Notes: generated by a model from the sequence alone, not told the origin. Counted from the first letter of the stretch, positions 17,458 to 27,161 are shown. The stretch is 64,000 bases of DNA from CAZYHS01 sp964647545 (GCA_964647545.1 CAZYHS010000004.1:31671-95670), one strand, 5' to 3'. Translations and numbers: made by a program.

Positions 17458-18873
17458 ATGAATATCAAAGACATCTTCGACACAAACCTAAACCAACAGC
17501 ACGACCTCTTCGCCGACACCGTAAACACTCAACTTGTAAAGGTTTTACGCACAATTGGCTTTGACAAAAAATATGTCCGCGCGAAAGGCCAGTACCTCTA
17601 CGACAAGGAGGGAAACGAATATCTCGACTTTCTCTCCGGCTACGGCGTTTTCAACATGGGAAGGAATCATCCGGTCGTAAAAGAGGCCCTAATCGACGCG
17701 ATCGGCATGGACACAGCCAGCATGGTGCAGATGGACGCGCCACTTTTGGCCGGCGTGCTTGCCAAAAAGCTGCTCGAAAAAGTTAACCAAAGCGTCACAG
17801 CCGCCCTCCCCGAAAAAGCAAAAAAAGATGCCGAACTCGGCATGGTTTTTTTCACAAACTCCGGCACAGAAGCCAACGAAGGGGCAATTAAATTCGCCCG
17901 CTATTCGACAAAGCGTCAGCGCATCGTCTATCTCGATCACGCCTTTCACGGACTAACGAACGGAACACTGGCATTTAACGGCAACGAAGAGTTCAAAGAG
18001 GGCTTCGGCGAACTCGCCCCCGGCAGCGTTGTGGTTCCAAGCGGCGATATCGACGCGCTCGAAAAAGAGCTCGCCAAAAAAGATGTCGCGGCATTTATTT
18101 TCGAAGCGGTTCAAGGCAAAGGGATCCGCTTTACGTCGGTCGAATATTTCCAGAGGGCTCAGGACCTATGCCGCAAATACGGCACGCTCATGATCGCCGA
18201 CGAAGTGCAGTCGGGACTGGGCCGCACCGGCAAATGGTTCGCGTTCGAACATTTCGGGATCAGCCCCGATATCGTCACAATTGCAAAATCGCTCTCGGGC
18301 GGGTTCATTCCGGTCGGTGCGATCTGCTACAAAAAAGAAATTTACAACAAGGTCTTCCACAAAATGGACCGCTGCGTCGTCCACTCCAACACGTTCGGCC
18401 GCAACACGCTCGCCATGACCGCGGGCCTTGCCTCGCTTCAGGTGCTTGAAGACGAAGGCTTCATAAAGAACGCCGAACTTCGCGGTCGCGAGATCGTCGA
18501 GGGGATCTCGGCGCTCAAAGAAAAATACGAAATGCTCTACGACGTGCGCGGCAAGGGTCTCATGATCGCATTTGAGTTCGGCCGTCCGAAATCGATGGGC
18601 TTAAAAATCGGCTGGGACCTTGTCCACAAGGTAAACTCCGGACTCTTCGGCCAGATGGTGGTCGTGCCGCTGCTCTCCAAACACCGCATTCTTTCTCAGG
18701 TCACGGGCCACAACTGCGACATCGTAAGAATCCTACCGCCGCTTTGCATCACCGAACGCGACGTAAAATATTTCATCAAAGCGTTCGACGCCGTAATGGC
18801 AGACTGCCATCGCTTCCCCGGCGGAGCTTGGGAAGTCGGCAAAGAACTTGCCAAAAAAGCGCTGACCTCGTAA
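17458..18873 (+). CDS. Class-III PLP-dependent aminotransferase (HpnO-like?)
   Basis: Start placed at the ATG at 17458 (MNIKDIFDTNL). The frame could extend 22 codons upstream but that part has no family match; no Shine-Dalgarno is seen and a TTGCAA/TATAGA pair lies just upstream, so translation may be nearly leaderless. At 471 residues it has the fold-type I features of class III: FFTNSGTEANEGAIKFAR, YLDHAFHGLTNGTLAF, MIADEVQSGLGRTGKWFA and the PLP Lys in IVTIAKSLSGGFIPVGA. Ornithine, acetylornithine and beta-alanine enzymes share these. It lies 10 bp before an HpnN-like transporter gene. In hopanoid producers the aminotransferase HpnO accompanies HpnN, so a hopanoid role is possible, but no cyclase is in the window. 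Confidence 0.85.
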   Translation: MNIKDIFDTNLNQQHDLFADTVNTQLVKVLRTIGFDKKYVRAKGQYLYDKEGNEYLDFLSGYGVFNMGRNHPVVKEALIDAIGMDTASMVQMDAPLLAGVLAKKLLEKVNQSVTAALPEKAKKDAELGMVFFTNSGTEANEGAIKFARYSTKRQRIVYLDHAFHGLTNGTLAFNGNEEFKEGFGELAPGSVVVPSGDIDALEKELAKKDVAAFIFEAVQGKGIRFTSVEYFQRAQDLCRKYGTLMIADEVQSGLGRTGKWFAFEHFGISPDIVTIAKSLSGGFIPVGAICYKKEIYNKVFHKMDRCVVHSNTFGRNTLAMTAGLASLQVLEDEGFIKNAELRGREIVEGISALKEKYEMLYDVRGKGLMIAFEFGRPKSMGLKIGWDLVHKVNSGLFGQMVVVPLLSKHRILSQVTGHNCDIVRILPPLCITERDVKYFIKAFDAVMADCHRFPGGAWEVGKELAKKALTS

Positions 18874-18883
18874 ATAGCGCTTC

Positions 18884-21529
18884 ATGCGCACAAAATTCCT
18901 ATCAATTATCAGCCGGCTGGTAACGACCCGTCCGTGGACGGTGATCTTTGTATCAATCGCTCTCGCGATCGTCTGCGCGGTTTCGTCCGCGTTCTTTTTG
19001 AAGATGAACACCGATCAAGACGACCTCACCAGTGAGAAGCTCGCCTACCATAAGCGTTATAAAGATTATCTTCGCGAATTCGGCGATACCGAATACATGT
19101 TTGTGGTCGTTGAAAATCACGATCTGCCGCGTGCAAAAGAATTCATCCGCTCACTTGCGACAAAGCTCGGACAAATTCCCGAAATAAAAGAAGTCACCTA
19201 TCAAATTTCCAACCCAAAACTCGAAAAGAGCTTTCTGCTCTATCTGCCGAAAGACCAGCTGAACGTCCTTGGCGATTTCATGCCCAAGCTCGGCTCACTC
19301 GACAGCCTCGCCGGCGTTTTCACAATGATGAACGGCGAAGTCGCGGCGGTTTCAAAAGCAAAGGTCGATAAAGATCGCGAAGACCAGTTGAAAACCGGTT
19401 TCATATTTTTAGACAACCTGCTCGACGGAATAATTTCGGCGGCGGAGGACGGCACATCGTACAAACCTTTTATGCAGCAGGCGTTCATCGGCGGAGAAAG
19501 GGCCTTCGACGAAGACGGCTTTCTCCTTAGCGAGAACGGCAAGCTCCTGTTCGTCATGATAATGCCGGAGAAGAACTACAAAACTCTCTCGGTCGTCGAG
19601 GAGCCGCTAAAAAAGATACGCGCGGCCATGGACGAAACCAGAAAAGATTTTCCGGAGGTCAAAGCAGGGCTCACCGGCAGGCCGGTCCTTGCAGCCGACG
19701 AAATGAAGGTCAGCGACACCGACATGACGCTTGCCACAATTGCCGCACTGCTGATTGTCACTTTAATTTTTATCGCCTATTTTAGAAGACCTGTAAGACC
19801 GGCGATGGCGGCGTTCGCTCTTGTGCTGGGCATTGTTCAAACTCTTGGAGCGGCGACTTTATTTATCGGGCATCTAAATATTTTATCGATCGTTTTCGCG
19901 GTTATTTTGATAGGCGCCGGAATCGAGTTCGGCCTGCAAATCGTTTCGCGCTATCGCGAAGAACTGGCGGCCTCGCACAACGTAACCCGCTCCATCGAAA
20001 TAGCGATCACCCAGACCGGCAAAGGCAACATTACCGCTGCAATAACGACCGCCGCGGCATTTTTTGCTTCCTGCTTCACCGACTTTCTCGCGCTTCAGGA
20101 GCTTGGCTTCATTGCCGGCGCCGGCATTCTGCTGTGCCTTCTCAACATGTTCACGGTCCTCCCCGCCATGATGTTCATTGCCGACCGCGGCAAGCGGCAG
20201 GATCGTCTTAACACCACGCTGAAAATCGATCTTAAGGGGCTGCAATTTTTCTACCAAAGGGCGGGATTGGTCTTGCTGACGACTTTGGCAATTTCGATCG
20301 CCGCCATAGTCGGAGTTACGAAGGTCGGATTCGACCACAATTTGCTTAATCTGCAGGCGAAAGGGCTTGAATCGGTCGAATACGAAATGAAGATCATAAA
20401 CGAATCGTCGCAATCGACATGGTTTGCTCCCTTCATTGCTGCGAACGCAAAAGATTCGGAAGTGATAGCAAAAAAACTGCGGGGGCTTTCGACCGTCGGC
20501 AAAGTCGAGACGGTTTCAGAGGTCGTGCCGGACGATCAGGACGAAAAGATCGCGCTGGTAGCAAAACTTAGAGAGAGCGTTGGGGCCTCTTTGGTCAGGC
20601 CGAAAAAGAGCGGCTCGCTCAACTACGAAAATTTGCGTCAGGAACTGAAGAAATTTTCGGCGAACGTCCGGCGGCTCGCGGAGCTCGCGCTTTCAAGCGG
20701 CGACGCGGAAGCCGTCGAAGCTCTGGAAGGCATCGCCAATAAGGCCGACAGCGCAGCACAGCTGGTCTCGGGTCACGAACATCGGGTAGGCCAGTACGAA
20801 GCGGCCTTCATGGAGGATCTGGCCAAACAGATCAACATGCTAAAGAGCGGATTTTTCCCCGAGAAGATAACTCTAGACGATATGCCGCAAACGCTCAGAA
20901 ACCGATACGTCAGCGCGGTCACCGGCCGCTATCAGCTCTACGCCTATCCTAAGATCGACATTTGGGATCCCGTGATGATGGAAAATTTCATCTCTGAACT
21001 TAGATCGGTCGACCCGAACGTGACCGGAACTCCGGTGGAAGTTTATGAATCTAGCAAACTGCTCGAAAAAAGCTTCAAGCAAGCGGCCCTCTTTTCGCTG
21101 GTCGCCATTCTTGTCGTGGTCTTCATCGATTTCAAAAACGTAAAACTTGCTTTATTTGCGGTAACGCCGCTTGGGTTGGGTGTGCTGTGGCTTTTCGGAC
21201 TTATGGGATTTGCCGGCATTAAATTCAACCTTGCGAATTTTTTCGGCATTCCGATCTTACTGGGGGTCGGCATCGATAACGCGGTGCAGATCGTCCATCG
21301 TTATGTAAAGGAACGCGAAATAAGCGGGCCGACGCTTTTCATGACCCGCTCGACCGGCGTCGCCGTACTTTTAACGTCGCTAACAACCTTCGCAAGTTTC
21401 GCCACAATGACATTTGCGAGGCATCAGGGAATCGCAAGCCTCGGTATGATCATGTCGCTTGGCACACTCACTTGTTTTATCGGCTCAATGATTGTCCTCC
21501 CCTCCCTGCTTAAAAAATTCGGGAAGTGA
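18884..21529 (+). CDS. MMPL/RND transporter, HpnN-like
   Basis: An 881-residue inner-membrane transporter of the RND/MMPL type with two halves, each a transmembrane helix, a large periplasmic domain and five or six further helices. Helix 1 is at about 15-38; helices 2-6 at about 285-435; helix 7 at about 460-480; the second cluster at about 725-875. The RND signature pieces GAGIEFGLQIVSRYREE and LGVGIDNAVQIVHRYVKERE are in matching places in the two halves. Length and the N-terminal MNTDQDDL region fit HpnN, which carries hopanoids to the outer membrane, but other lipid exporters of the family look similar. It is co-transcribed with the aminotransferase. Confidence 0.85.
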   Translation: MRTKFLSIISRLVTTRPWTVIFVSIALAIVCAVSSAFFLKMNTDQDDLTSEKLAYHKRYKDYLREFGDTEYMFVVVENHDLPRAKEFIRSLATKLGQIPEIKEVTYQISNPKLEKSFLLYLPKDQLNVLGDFMPKLGSLDSLAGVFTMMNGEVAAVSKAKVDKDREDQLKTGFIFLDNLLDGIISAAEDGTSYKPFMQQAFIGGERAFDEDGFLLSENGKLLFVMIMPEKNYKTLSVVEEPLKKIRAAMDETRKDFPEVKAGLTGRPVLAADEMKVSDTDMTLATIAALLIVTLIFIAYFRRPVRPAMAAFALVLGIVQTLGAATLFIGHLNILSIVFAVILIGAGIEFGLQIVSRYREELAASHNVTRSIEIAITQTGKGNITAAITTAAAFFASCFTDFLALQELGFIAGAGILLCLLNMFTVLPAMMFIADRGKRQDRLNTTLKIDLKGLQFFYQRAGLVLLTTLAISIAAIVGVTKVGFDHNLLNLQAKGLESVEYEMKIINESSQSTWFAPFIAANAKDSEVIAKKLRGLSTVGKVETVSEVVPDDQDEKIALVAKLRESVGASLVRPKKSGSLNYENLRQELKKFSANVRRLAELALSSGDAEAVEALEGIANKADSAAQLVSGHEHRVGQYEAAFMEDLAKQINMLKSGFFPEKITLDDMPQTLRNRYVSAVTGRYQLYAYPKIDIWDPVMMENFISELRSVDPNVTGTPVEVYESSKLLEKSFKQAALFSLVAILVVVFIDFKNVKLALFAVTPLGLGVLWLFGLMGFAGIKFNLANFFGIPILLGVGIDNAVQIVHRYVKEREISGPTLFMTRSTGVAVLLTSLTTFASFATMTFARHQGIASLGMIMSLGTLTCFIGSMIVLPSLLKKFGK

Positions 21530-21671
21530 CTCTTTTAGGTAACAAAATATAGCAGATAATTCTTTGTGATATTAAGCACTTAGCCTGTAAGGCCCATATT
21601 TTAAGCAACAAAACCGGTAAATTGCCGATAAATATTAAGAGGTTAAGTGCGCCTTACCCGAGAGGTTATAA

Positions 21672-23699
21672 ATGAAAATTACGACAGAAAAAAAAGAACT
21701 TCCAATAGTCAGCCCGAAACAAGTCGAAGAGTATATCGCCGAACTCGCTACGCGCGAAAAAAGCAGCTCGCAGCCTTTAAAAAGTCTGGCCGAGCTTAAA
21801 GAAGATGCGTTTCAAATTACGCACACGCTCATCGAGGAGATCGACATAAACGGCGACGGCTTCACCGACAAGGTCGAAGCAAACAGCTACCGCGTGCAAA
21901 ATCCTTCCGGTGCCGGCGAATACAAATGGACGAACATAATCGCCGTAACGCTCGGCGGAGCAAATCATCCGGTCGTCAAAATCGACGCGACAAACGAACT
22001 GTTCGCCCCCGATACAAATTATCTTCTCGACCTTTCGGCCGCGGTCGCACTTTTGGATTTTGATGGGGACGCCGCCGACAAAAGAGTTGCAGAAGCCGTT
22101 TTTTCGGTCGCCACTTTTTGTTCCAACGCGGTCAGCTACGGTAATTTTATCACCTACCTGAGCAAGGCGCACAACAGCAGAGCCAACGAGATCAACGAAA
22201 AGCTTCAAAAAGAAACTTATGCATCCATGTCGATCGCCGAGAGCTCTCTGGAACGCAGCGTAGGAGGTCTAACTGACACCTCACAAAAAAATATTTTTCT
22301 GAAAATCTTGGAGAAAATAAAGGCCGCATCACAAACGACCGACGATCTGGCCATTCCGCTGGAAGTGGCAAGCAAAGCCTATTCTATGTGGTGGCTTGAA
22401 AATAAAAACTGGCGTTCTCAAGAAAGCAAAGACCTTGTGGAAGCCGGCCTCTTAGAAAAATTGCTGCACATCTGCCGCTTTTCATCGGCTCCGGCCGACG
22501 ACGCAAACTTTCTTTTCGCGATGGCTTCAAGAATAGCCTACCAGAAAAAGAGCGGAGGTTTTTTTGACGGCTCTGAAAACGGTTTTATCGCAACCGCAAA
22601 CAGAATCGCCGAAAAAGCCGGATATAAAAACTATGCCGAGCTTCAGTTCGAAATTCGATACGGCATGAAGCCGCAGCAGTACATTCAAGCGGCGGAGCTT
22701 CTGCTTTCAAAGAACATGCTGCTACTTGAAGCGGCGATAGAGGAGATGCGCCGGCTGGTTCCGGAAGGCTACCAGATTTGGGACAACAATATTTGGGACA
22801 TGTTCGATCTAAAAAAGAGAACCGCCCTGAAAAACATCGGGATTGAAAGCGTGCCCGACCTATCCTTTGACGAAGCAATGTTCGCGGTGAAAAATTATTA
22901 TAAAGATCTTGGATTCGACCTCGATTCGCCGCCGTTCAAAGGAAACATCGTAATTGAACCATGGATAAGAGACGACAAGCCGGCGTCAGACAGCGAGCTG
23001 CCGATCGGCGACGGCTCCAAATGCGTTATCACGCTTAACTACGAGCCGTCCGGAAGATTGGACATTGAATCTCTACAAACTCTTACTCACGAGATCGGAC
23101 ACGCGATACACAGCATTCTCGCGTCACAAAACGCAATCGGAAGCGGGCTTCTCGGATTTAACGGCACAAAGGAAGAAATTACCGAAGGCGCAGCCATGAT
23201 GCTTCAAACACCAGTTACCAGTAAGGCGTGGATGGACAAATATCTGGCCGGCTTCCCGACGTTCGCGCGCGAAGATGTGCGTGAAGTGATGGCCAAGGAG
23301 ACAAAAGAATACAGCACATGGTGGCATAGCGTTACGATTGTAAGGGCTCTTTGGGAAATCGGGCTTTACGACGAGTCCAAGCCGATGGACGAGAGGATCG
23401 ACGCGTGGAGAGAACTTAACGTGAAATATCTTGGCTACGACGATATCGGACTAAGCGCGGCGACCGCGACCTCATATTTAATGCTCGACTATCATCATCC
23501 GGTGAAAAAACCGCTCTTTTACTCGTCTTACACCATCAGCCAAAGCATGAGAGAGCCGTTTGTGGATGCCATTATTACAGGCCTCAGCGGCGACACAGCT
23601 GCTCTAAGAGCGCAGTCGCAAAAACTCAAAAAACTTTTCGAAGCCGGAGCAAGGATTCAAAGCGTTGACGAGATGAAACGCCTCTTCGAGTTTGACTGA
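21672..23699 (+). CDS. M3-family zinc metallopeptidase
   Basis: A 675-residue peptidase of the oligoendopeptidase F/thimet type. The zinc site is THEIGHAIHS (His473, Glu474, His477), with a downstream EITEGAAMM glutamate as third ligand. The active-site region YSTWWHSVTIVRALWEIGLY and YHHPVKKPLFYSSY are also typical. No signal peptide is seen, so it is probably cytoplasmic. The first 150 residues are unusual for the family: DINGDGFTDKVEA near residue 57 looks like an EF-hand-type Ca2+ loop, followed by a beta-rich part with DFDGDAADKRVAEA. It has a GAGAGG ribosome site and its own 142-bp leader, in which I see no firm signal. Confidence 0.85.
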   Translation: MKITTEKKELPIVSPKQVEEYIAELATREKSSSQPLKSLAELKEDAFQITHTLIEEIDINGDGFTDKVEANSYRVQNPSGAGEYKWTNIIAVTLGGANHPVVKIDATNELFAPDTNYLLDLSAAVALLDFDGDAADKRVAEAVFSVATFCSNAVSYGNFITYLSKAHNSRANEINEKLQKETYASMSIAESSLERSVGGLTDTSQKNIFLKILEKIKAASQTTDDLAIPLEVASKAYSMWWLENKNWRSQESKDLVEAGLLEKLLHICRFSSAPADDANFLFAMASRIAYQKKSGGFFDGSENGFIATANRIAEKAGYKNYAELQFEIRYGMKPQQYIQAAELLLSKNMLLLEAAIEEMRRLVPEGYQIWDNNIWDMFDLKKRTALKNIGIESVPDLSFDEAMFAVKNYYKDLGFDLDSPPFKGNIVIEPWIRDDKPASDSELPIGDGSKCVITLNYEPSGRLDIESLQTLTHEIGHAIHSILASQNAIGSGLLGFNGTKEEITEGAAMMLQTPVTSKAWMDKYLAGFPTFAREDVREVMAKETKEYSTWWHSVTIVRALWEIGLYDESKPMDERIDAWRELNVKYLGYDDIGLSAATATSYLMLDYHHPVKKPLFYSSYTISQSMREPFVDAIITGLSGDTAALRAQSQKLKKLFEAGARIQSVDEMKRLFEFD

Positions 23700-23787
23700 T
23701 TTTCAAATCCCAAAAGCCGAAATTTGTACCGCACCAAGCTTTGTCACCACCGACACCAGCTCTGTCCCTTCCTTTTACTGGCCCTTC

Positions 23788-23816
23788 TTGACATGCAACT
23801 GGTTTTAGTGGATTAT
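23788..23816 (+). promoter_or_regulatory. Sigma-70-like promoter for the tol operon
   Basis: A perfect TTGACA (23788-23793), 17 bp, then GATTAT (23811-23816, four of six matches). The tolQ ATG is about 70 bp downstream. The rest of the 185-bp gap shows no tRNA or other gene. Confidence 0.5.
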
Positions 23817-23884
23817 CCAATCCGCCTTTGGCGCATCACCGTCAAAAATTGGCTAACTAATTAAAAAGACTAAGGAGTTTTACC

Positions 23885-24595
23885 ATGTTAACACTACTTT
23901 CAGGCGCAGTTATGGACGCATCGGCCGCCGCGGTCGAAACCACCGACATCGCGGGGGGCGGGCACTCGATGTTCTATCTTTTCTGGCAGGCCGACATTGT
24001 TGTGAAGATAGCTCTGCTTTTACTCGTGGGCTTCTCGGTTATTTCGTGGGCCATCATCATCACAAAGTACCGTCAGTTGAAATCTTTCAGACAGCGCACT
24101 TACCATTTTCTCAACGCCTTCTGGCAGACAAAATCGCTCGACCAGATGACGGCGAAAGGCTCGTTCCGCAAAAGCCCCGTCTTCAATATTTTTAAGTCGG
24201 GCGTGGCCTCGATGAGAGACCCCGACAACGCGAAAAATCTCGCCTACATTAAACGCGACGTGCAGCGCACGACCGAAGAAGAAATAGAACAGCTCGAATA
24301 TTACGTCCCATTCCTCGCGACAACGGCGAGCGTCGCTCCGTTTATCGGGTTGTTCGGAACCGTGTGGGGAATTTTAAACGCATTTTTAAAACTCGGTAAA
24401 GGCGGCTCGACTTCGATCGCCGTCATCGGCCCGCACATCGCCGAAGCCCTTATCGCAACGGCCATCGGTCTTGCGGCGGCCATTCCGGCGGTAATTTTCT
24501 ACAATTTTTTCATCAATAAAATCAGGCTGCTCAGCCGGGATATTTTGCAGTTTTCGGACGACCTAAGCCACAGGATCGAAAAGGAATACTTCTAA
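23885..24595 (+). CDS. tolQ: TolQ/ExbB-type proton channel subunit
   Basis: Inner-membrane motor subunit that, with TolR, uses the proton gradient to energise TolA. The 236-residue protein has three membrane segments (about 38-58, 140-165 and 185-210), with the family's ATTASVAPFIGLFGTVWGI and AEALIATAIGLAAAIPAV motifs. A good AAGGAG precedes the start. The tolR ATG overlaps its stop (TAATG). The gene order tolQ-R-A-B makes TolQ more likely than ExbB. Confidence 0.92.
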   Translation: MLTLLSGAVMDASAAAVETTDIAGGGHSMFYLFWQADIVVKIALLLLVGFSVISWAIIITKYRQLKSFRQRTYHFLNAFWQTKSLDQMTAKGSFRKSPVFNIFKSGVASMRDPDNAKNLAYIKRDVQRTTEEEIEQLEYYVPFLATTASVAPFIGLFGTVWGILNAFLKLGKGGSTSIAVIGPHIAEALIATAIGLAAAIPAVIFYNFFINKIRLLSRDILQFSDDLSHRIEKEYF

Positions 24596-25020
24596 TGAAA
24601 CCCAACTCCGGACATCACAAACCGCTTTCGGAGATTAACGTCATTCCGTTTTGCGATATCTTGCTCGTCCTCCTGATTATTTTTATGATCACCGCCCCGC
24701 TAATGCAGCAGGGGCTCGACGTAAATCTCCCGCAGGCCGAAGCGCCGGCGATCTCCCGCGAAAAGACCGACGTAATCGTCACCATAAAACGCAACGGCGA
24801 CATTTTCATTGGAGACGAGGCATCCCCCGTTCCGATGAACTTCCTCGAGAAGAAACTTAGCGACATCTACAAGAACAAAGAACGCAAAGATCTGTTCATT
24901 AAAGCCGACGGCGACATCCGCTACGGCGAGGTCGTTCAAGTTATGGCAATGGCGAAAAATGCCGGAATTTCACGCATCGGCATGGTGACTCAACCGCCAA
25001 AAGAAGAGGTTCGTAACTAA
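24595..25020 (+). CDS. tolR: TolR/ExbD-type biopolymer transport protein
   Basis: A 141-residue partner of TolQ. One transmembrane helix (about 19-38) contains the Asp of INVIPFCDILLVLLIIF, the proton-carrying residue of this family, followed by a periplasmic ExbD/TolR domain. The start overlaps the tolQ stop by one base. Confidence 0.92.
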   Translation: MKPNSGHHKPLSEINVIPFCDILLVLLIIFMITAPLMQQGLDVNLPQAEAPAISREKTDVIVTIKRNGDIFIGDEASPVPMNFLEKKLSDIYKNKERKDLFIKADGDIRYGEVVQVMAMAKNAGISRIGMVTQPPKEEVRN

Positions 25021-25025
25021 CTCTC

Positions 25026-25802
25026 GTGTTTACTCGACAGGAAATCCCAAGCCTTAAAAGACCGATCTACTATTCTGTGATCGGCCATCTGATTTTTATT
25101 ATCTTTTGCACGCTGGTCTCTCATTTCACGTGGCCGTTCAAACAGCGGCCGGTCGATCTTGTGTGGGTCGAACTTCCGCGCGGCACAAGCGAAGAGGTCG
25201 ATACCGGCATGAAGCAAAGCGAAGGCTTGCCAAAAAGCACGATTCAGGAACAGAAGCAGCTTTTTAAATCACCGCCCCAGCCCGACGAAAAAGCCATGAA
25301 AGAGCCGGTGACAAAAGTTAAAAAGCAAACTGAAAAGAAGGTCGAAAAGAAAAAACCCAAGGATAAAATAGATACCGCTCTGGCGAAGATCGACAAAATG
25401 TTAAAAACCAGAGACGTACGACCGGAAGCCGCCCAGATCGGGCAGAGCGGAGAGGGTTTCAAATACGGCACGGGTGACAAACCGGTGATAGTTCCGCGCG
25501 ACGACGTCGAATATTTAAAATATCAGGCGATAATTCGCATGAGGATCATCAACGAATGGATCGTCCCGCCAAAATATATCGAACAGCCGTCGTCAATCGC
25601 CCAGTATCCTTCGCTTATCGTCATGATAAATGAAGAGGGCGAGGTAATTTCAACTCAATGGGAAACGCAATCCGGCGACAAGGCTTTGGACGCCTCTTGT
25701 CTGCGCGCAGTCTATCGCGCCGCGCCGTTCGACTCGCCGCCGGAGAGACTCAAATGGGAAGCCTACAACGAAGGATTCACGGTTTCGTGTAAGCCGAGGT
25801 AA
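25026..25802 (+). CDS. tolA: TolA-like energy transducer with TonB-type C-terminus
   Basis: A 258-residue protein started by GTG. One N-terminal transmembrane helix (about 14-35, PIYYSVIGHLIFIIFCTLVS) is followed by a Lys/Glu-rich stalk at about 80-120 and a TonB/TolA C-terminal domain at about 160-258 (IIRMRIINEWIVPPKY, LIVMINEEGEVISTQWE, SCLRAVYRAAPFDSPPE). It spans the periplasm from the TolQR motor to the outer membrane. The stalk is much shorter than in enteric TolA, so TonB-like length is notable; position between tolR and tolB decides the name. Confidence 0.85.
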   Translation: MFTRQEIPSLKRPIYYSVIGHLIFIIFCTLVSHFTWPFKQRPVDLVWVELPRGTSEEVDTGMKQSEGLPKSTIQEQKQLFKSPPQPDEKAMKEPVTKVKKQTEKKVEKKKPKDKIDTALAKIDKMLKTRDVRPEAAQIGQSGEGFKYGTGDKPVIVPRDDVEYLKYQAIIRMRIINEWIVPPKYIEQPSSIAQYPSLIVMINEEGEVISTQWETQSGDKALDASCLRAVYRAAPFDSPPERLKWEAYNEGFTVSCKPR

Positions 25803-25804
25803 TT

Positions 25805-27097
25805 ATGAAAAAGATCGCATTGTTTTTAATGTTCACGGCAATTATTTTTGCGGCGCAAACGGCGTCCGCAAGAATTTACATTCCGGTCGATCAGCCAAGC
25901 GACAAACCATTTCCAATCGCCGTCACAGATTTTGTTAACGAGGGGGGCTCAGGAGGCGCGGCCGAAGATATCCCCGAGGTGATAAAGAACGATCTTACGC
26001 TCTCCGGATATTTTCAGCTCATTCCAAAAGAGGCATTTTTAGAAAAGGGAAACGGCTTCACGGCCGACAGCATCAACTTCGCGCAATGGACTTCGATCGA
26101 GGCAGGTGGAGTGGTCAAAGGCAGAGTCAAAAAAGAGGGTGACAAGTACACGGTACAAATAAAATTGTTCGATCCATATTCGGCGCAAATGCTCGTCGGC
26201 AAGCAGTATTCCGCGACCAAAAAAGATCTGCGTTCGGTAGCTCACCGTTTTTCGGACGAAATCATGTTAGCACTTACAGGCATGCGCGGCATTTTCAATA
26301 CAAAGATCGCCTATTCGGCATCGACCGGAAGAGGGAGCAAGGCCATCTATGTGATGGACGTTGACGGAGAAAATAATCAGCGACTTACAAAGGACTCGTC
26401 GATTAATATCGGGCCGTCGTGGTCGCCGGACGGCAGCAAGCTCACCTACGCCTCTTATAAAAAAGGTTCGCCCGAGATCTACGCCATGGACCTCGGCAGC
26501 GGAAACGTAAGACAGATAACCAGAAACGGTAACACAAACATTACGCCTGAATTTTCGGCCGACGGAAAATCTATCTACTTCGCGTCGTCGCTCGCTCATT
26601 CGACTGAGATTTTTTCGGCGCCGGCAAGCGGCGGAGGAAGGCTAAGACAGATCACCGACGTTGGCGGCATAAATCTCGCCCCGCGTTTTACTCCCGACGG
26701 GTCAACGATGGTTTACGGTTCTACCAGAGCCGGAAGACTGCATGTTTACAAAGGTTCTCCTGAAAGCGGCGCGGCTCAGCGTTTGACATTTGTCGGCACC
26801 CACAATGATTCGCCCGATATTTCGCCGGACGGCACAAAAATCGTTTTCTGCGGACAGGATTCCGGCGCGTTCGACATCTTCATTATGAACAGCGACGGGA
26901 CTAACATTCAACGTCTCACGGTAAACTCGGGCTCCAACGAACATCCGAGGTGGTCGCCGGACGGCCGCTACATAGTTTTTAGCTCGACTCGACCCGAAGG
27001 GGCCGGCATCTACATGATGAGAGCCGATGGAGCCAATCAGGTAAAAATCTCCAAAGGCGGCGGAGTTCTGCCCGACTGGAGCCCGTGGTTGAAATGA
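25805..27097 (+). CDS. tolB: Tol-Pal system beta-propeller protein TolB
   Basis: A 430-residue periplasmic protein: signal peptide (about 1-22), an N-terminal alpha/beta domain (about 25-160) and a C-terminal six-bladed beta-propeller with repeated W/FSPDG-type turns (SWSPDGSKLTYAS, FSADGKSIYF, ISPDGTKIVF, WSPDGRYIVFSS). TolB normally binds Pal and TolA. GAGG precedes the start, two bases after tolA. No pal or cpoB follows, and a terminator ends the operon; the nearest OmpA-type lipoprotein is at 33437. Confidence 0.95.
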   Translation: MKKIALFLMFTAIIFAAQTASARIYIPVDQPSDKPFPIAVTDFVNEGGSGGAAEDIPEVIKNDLTLSGYFQLIPKEAFLEKGNGFTADSINFAQWTSIEAGGVVKGRVKKEGDKYTVQIKLFDPYSAQMLVGKQYSATKKDLRSVAHRFSDEIMLALTGMRGIFNTKIAYSASTGRGSKAIYVMDVDGENNQRLTKDSSINIGPSWSPDGSKLTYASYKKGSPEIYAMDLGSGNVRQITRNGNTNITPEFSADGKSIYFASSLAHSTEIFSAPASGGGRLRQITDVGGINLAPRFTPDGSTMVYGSTRAGRLHVYKGSPESGAAQRLTFVGTHNDSPDISPDGTKIVFCGQDSGAFDIFIMNSDGTNIQRLTVNSGSNEHPRWSPDGRYIVFSSTRPEGAGIYMMRADGANQVKISKGGGVLPDWSPWLK

Positions 27098-27119
27098 TTT
27101 GAAGTCTAGATCGAAAAAA

Positions 27120-27152
27120 GAAAAGCCCTTCCTGAAAAGGAAGGGCTTTTTA
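27120..27152. terminator. Bidirectional terminator between tolB and a kinase gene
   Basis: AAAAGCCCTTCC-tgaaaa-GGAAGGGCTTTT: a perfect 12-bp stem with A and T tails, between convergent genes, so it can serve both strands. Confidence 0.92.
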
Positions 27153-27161
27153 TTGGTTTGT

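Noticed and set aside
23700..23884. tRNA or small RNA before tolQ
   Set aside because: No cloverleaf pairing or CCA end; only a promoter-like pair is found.
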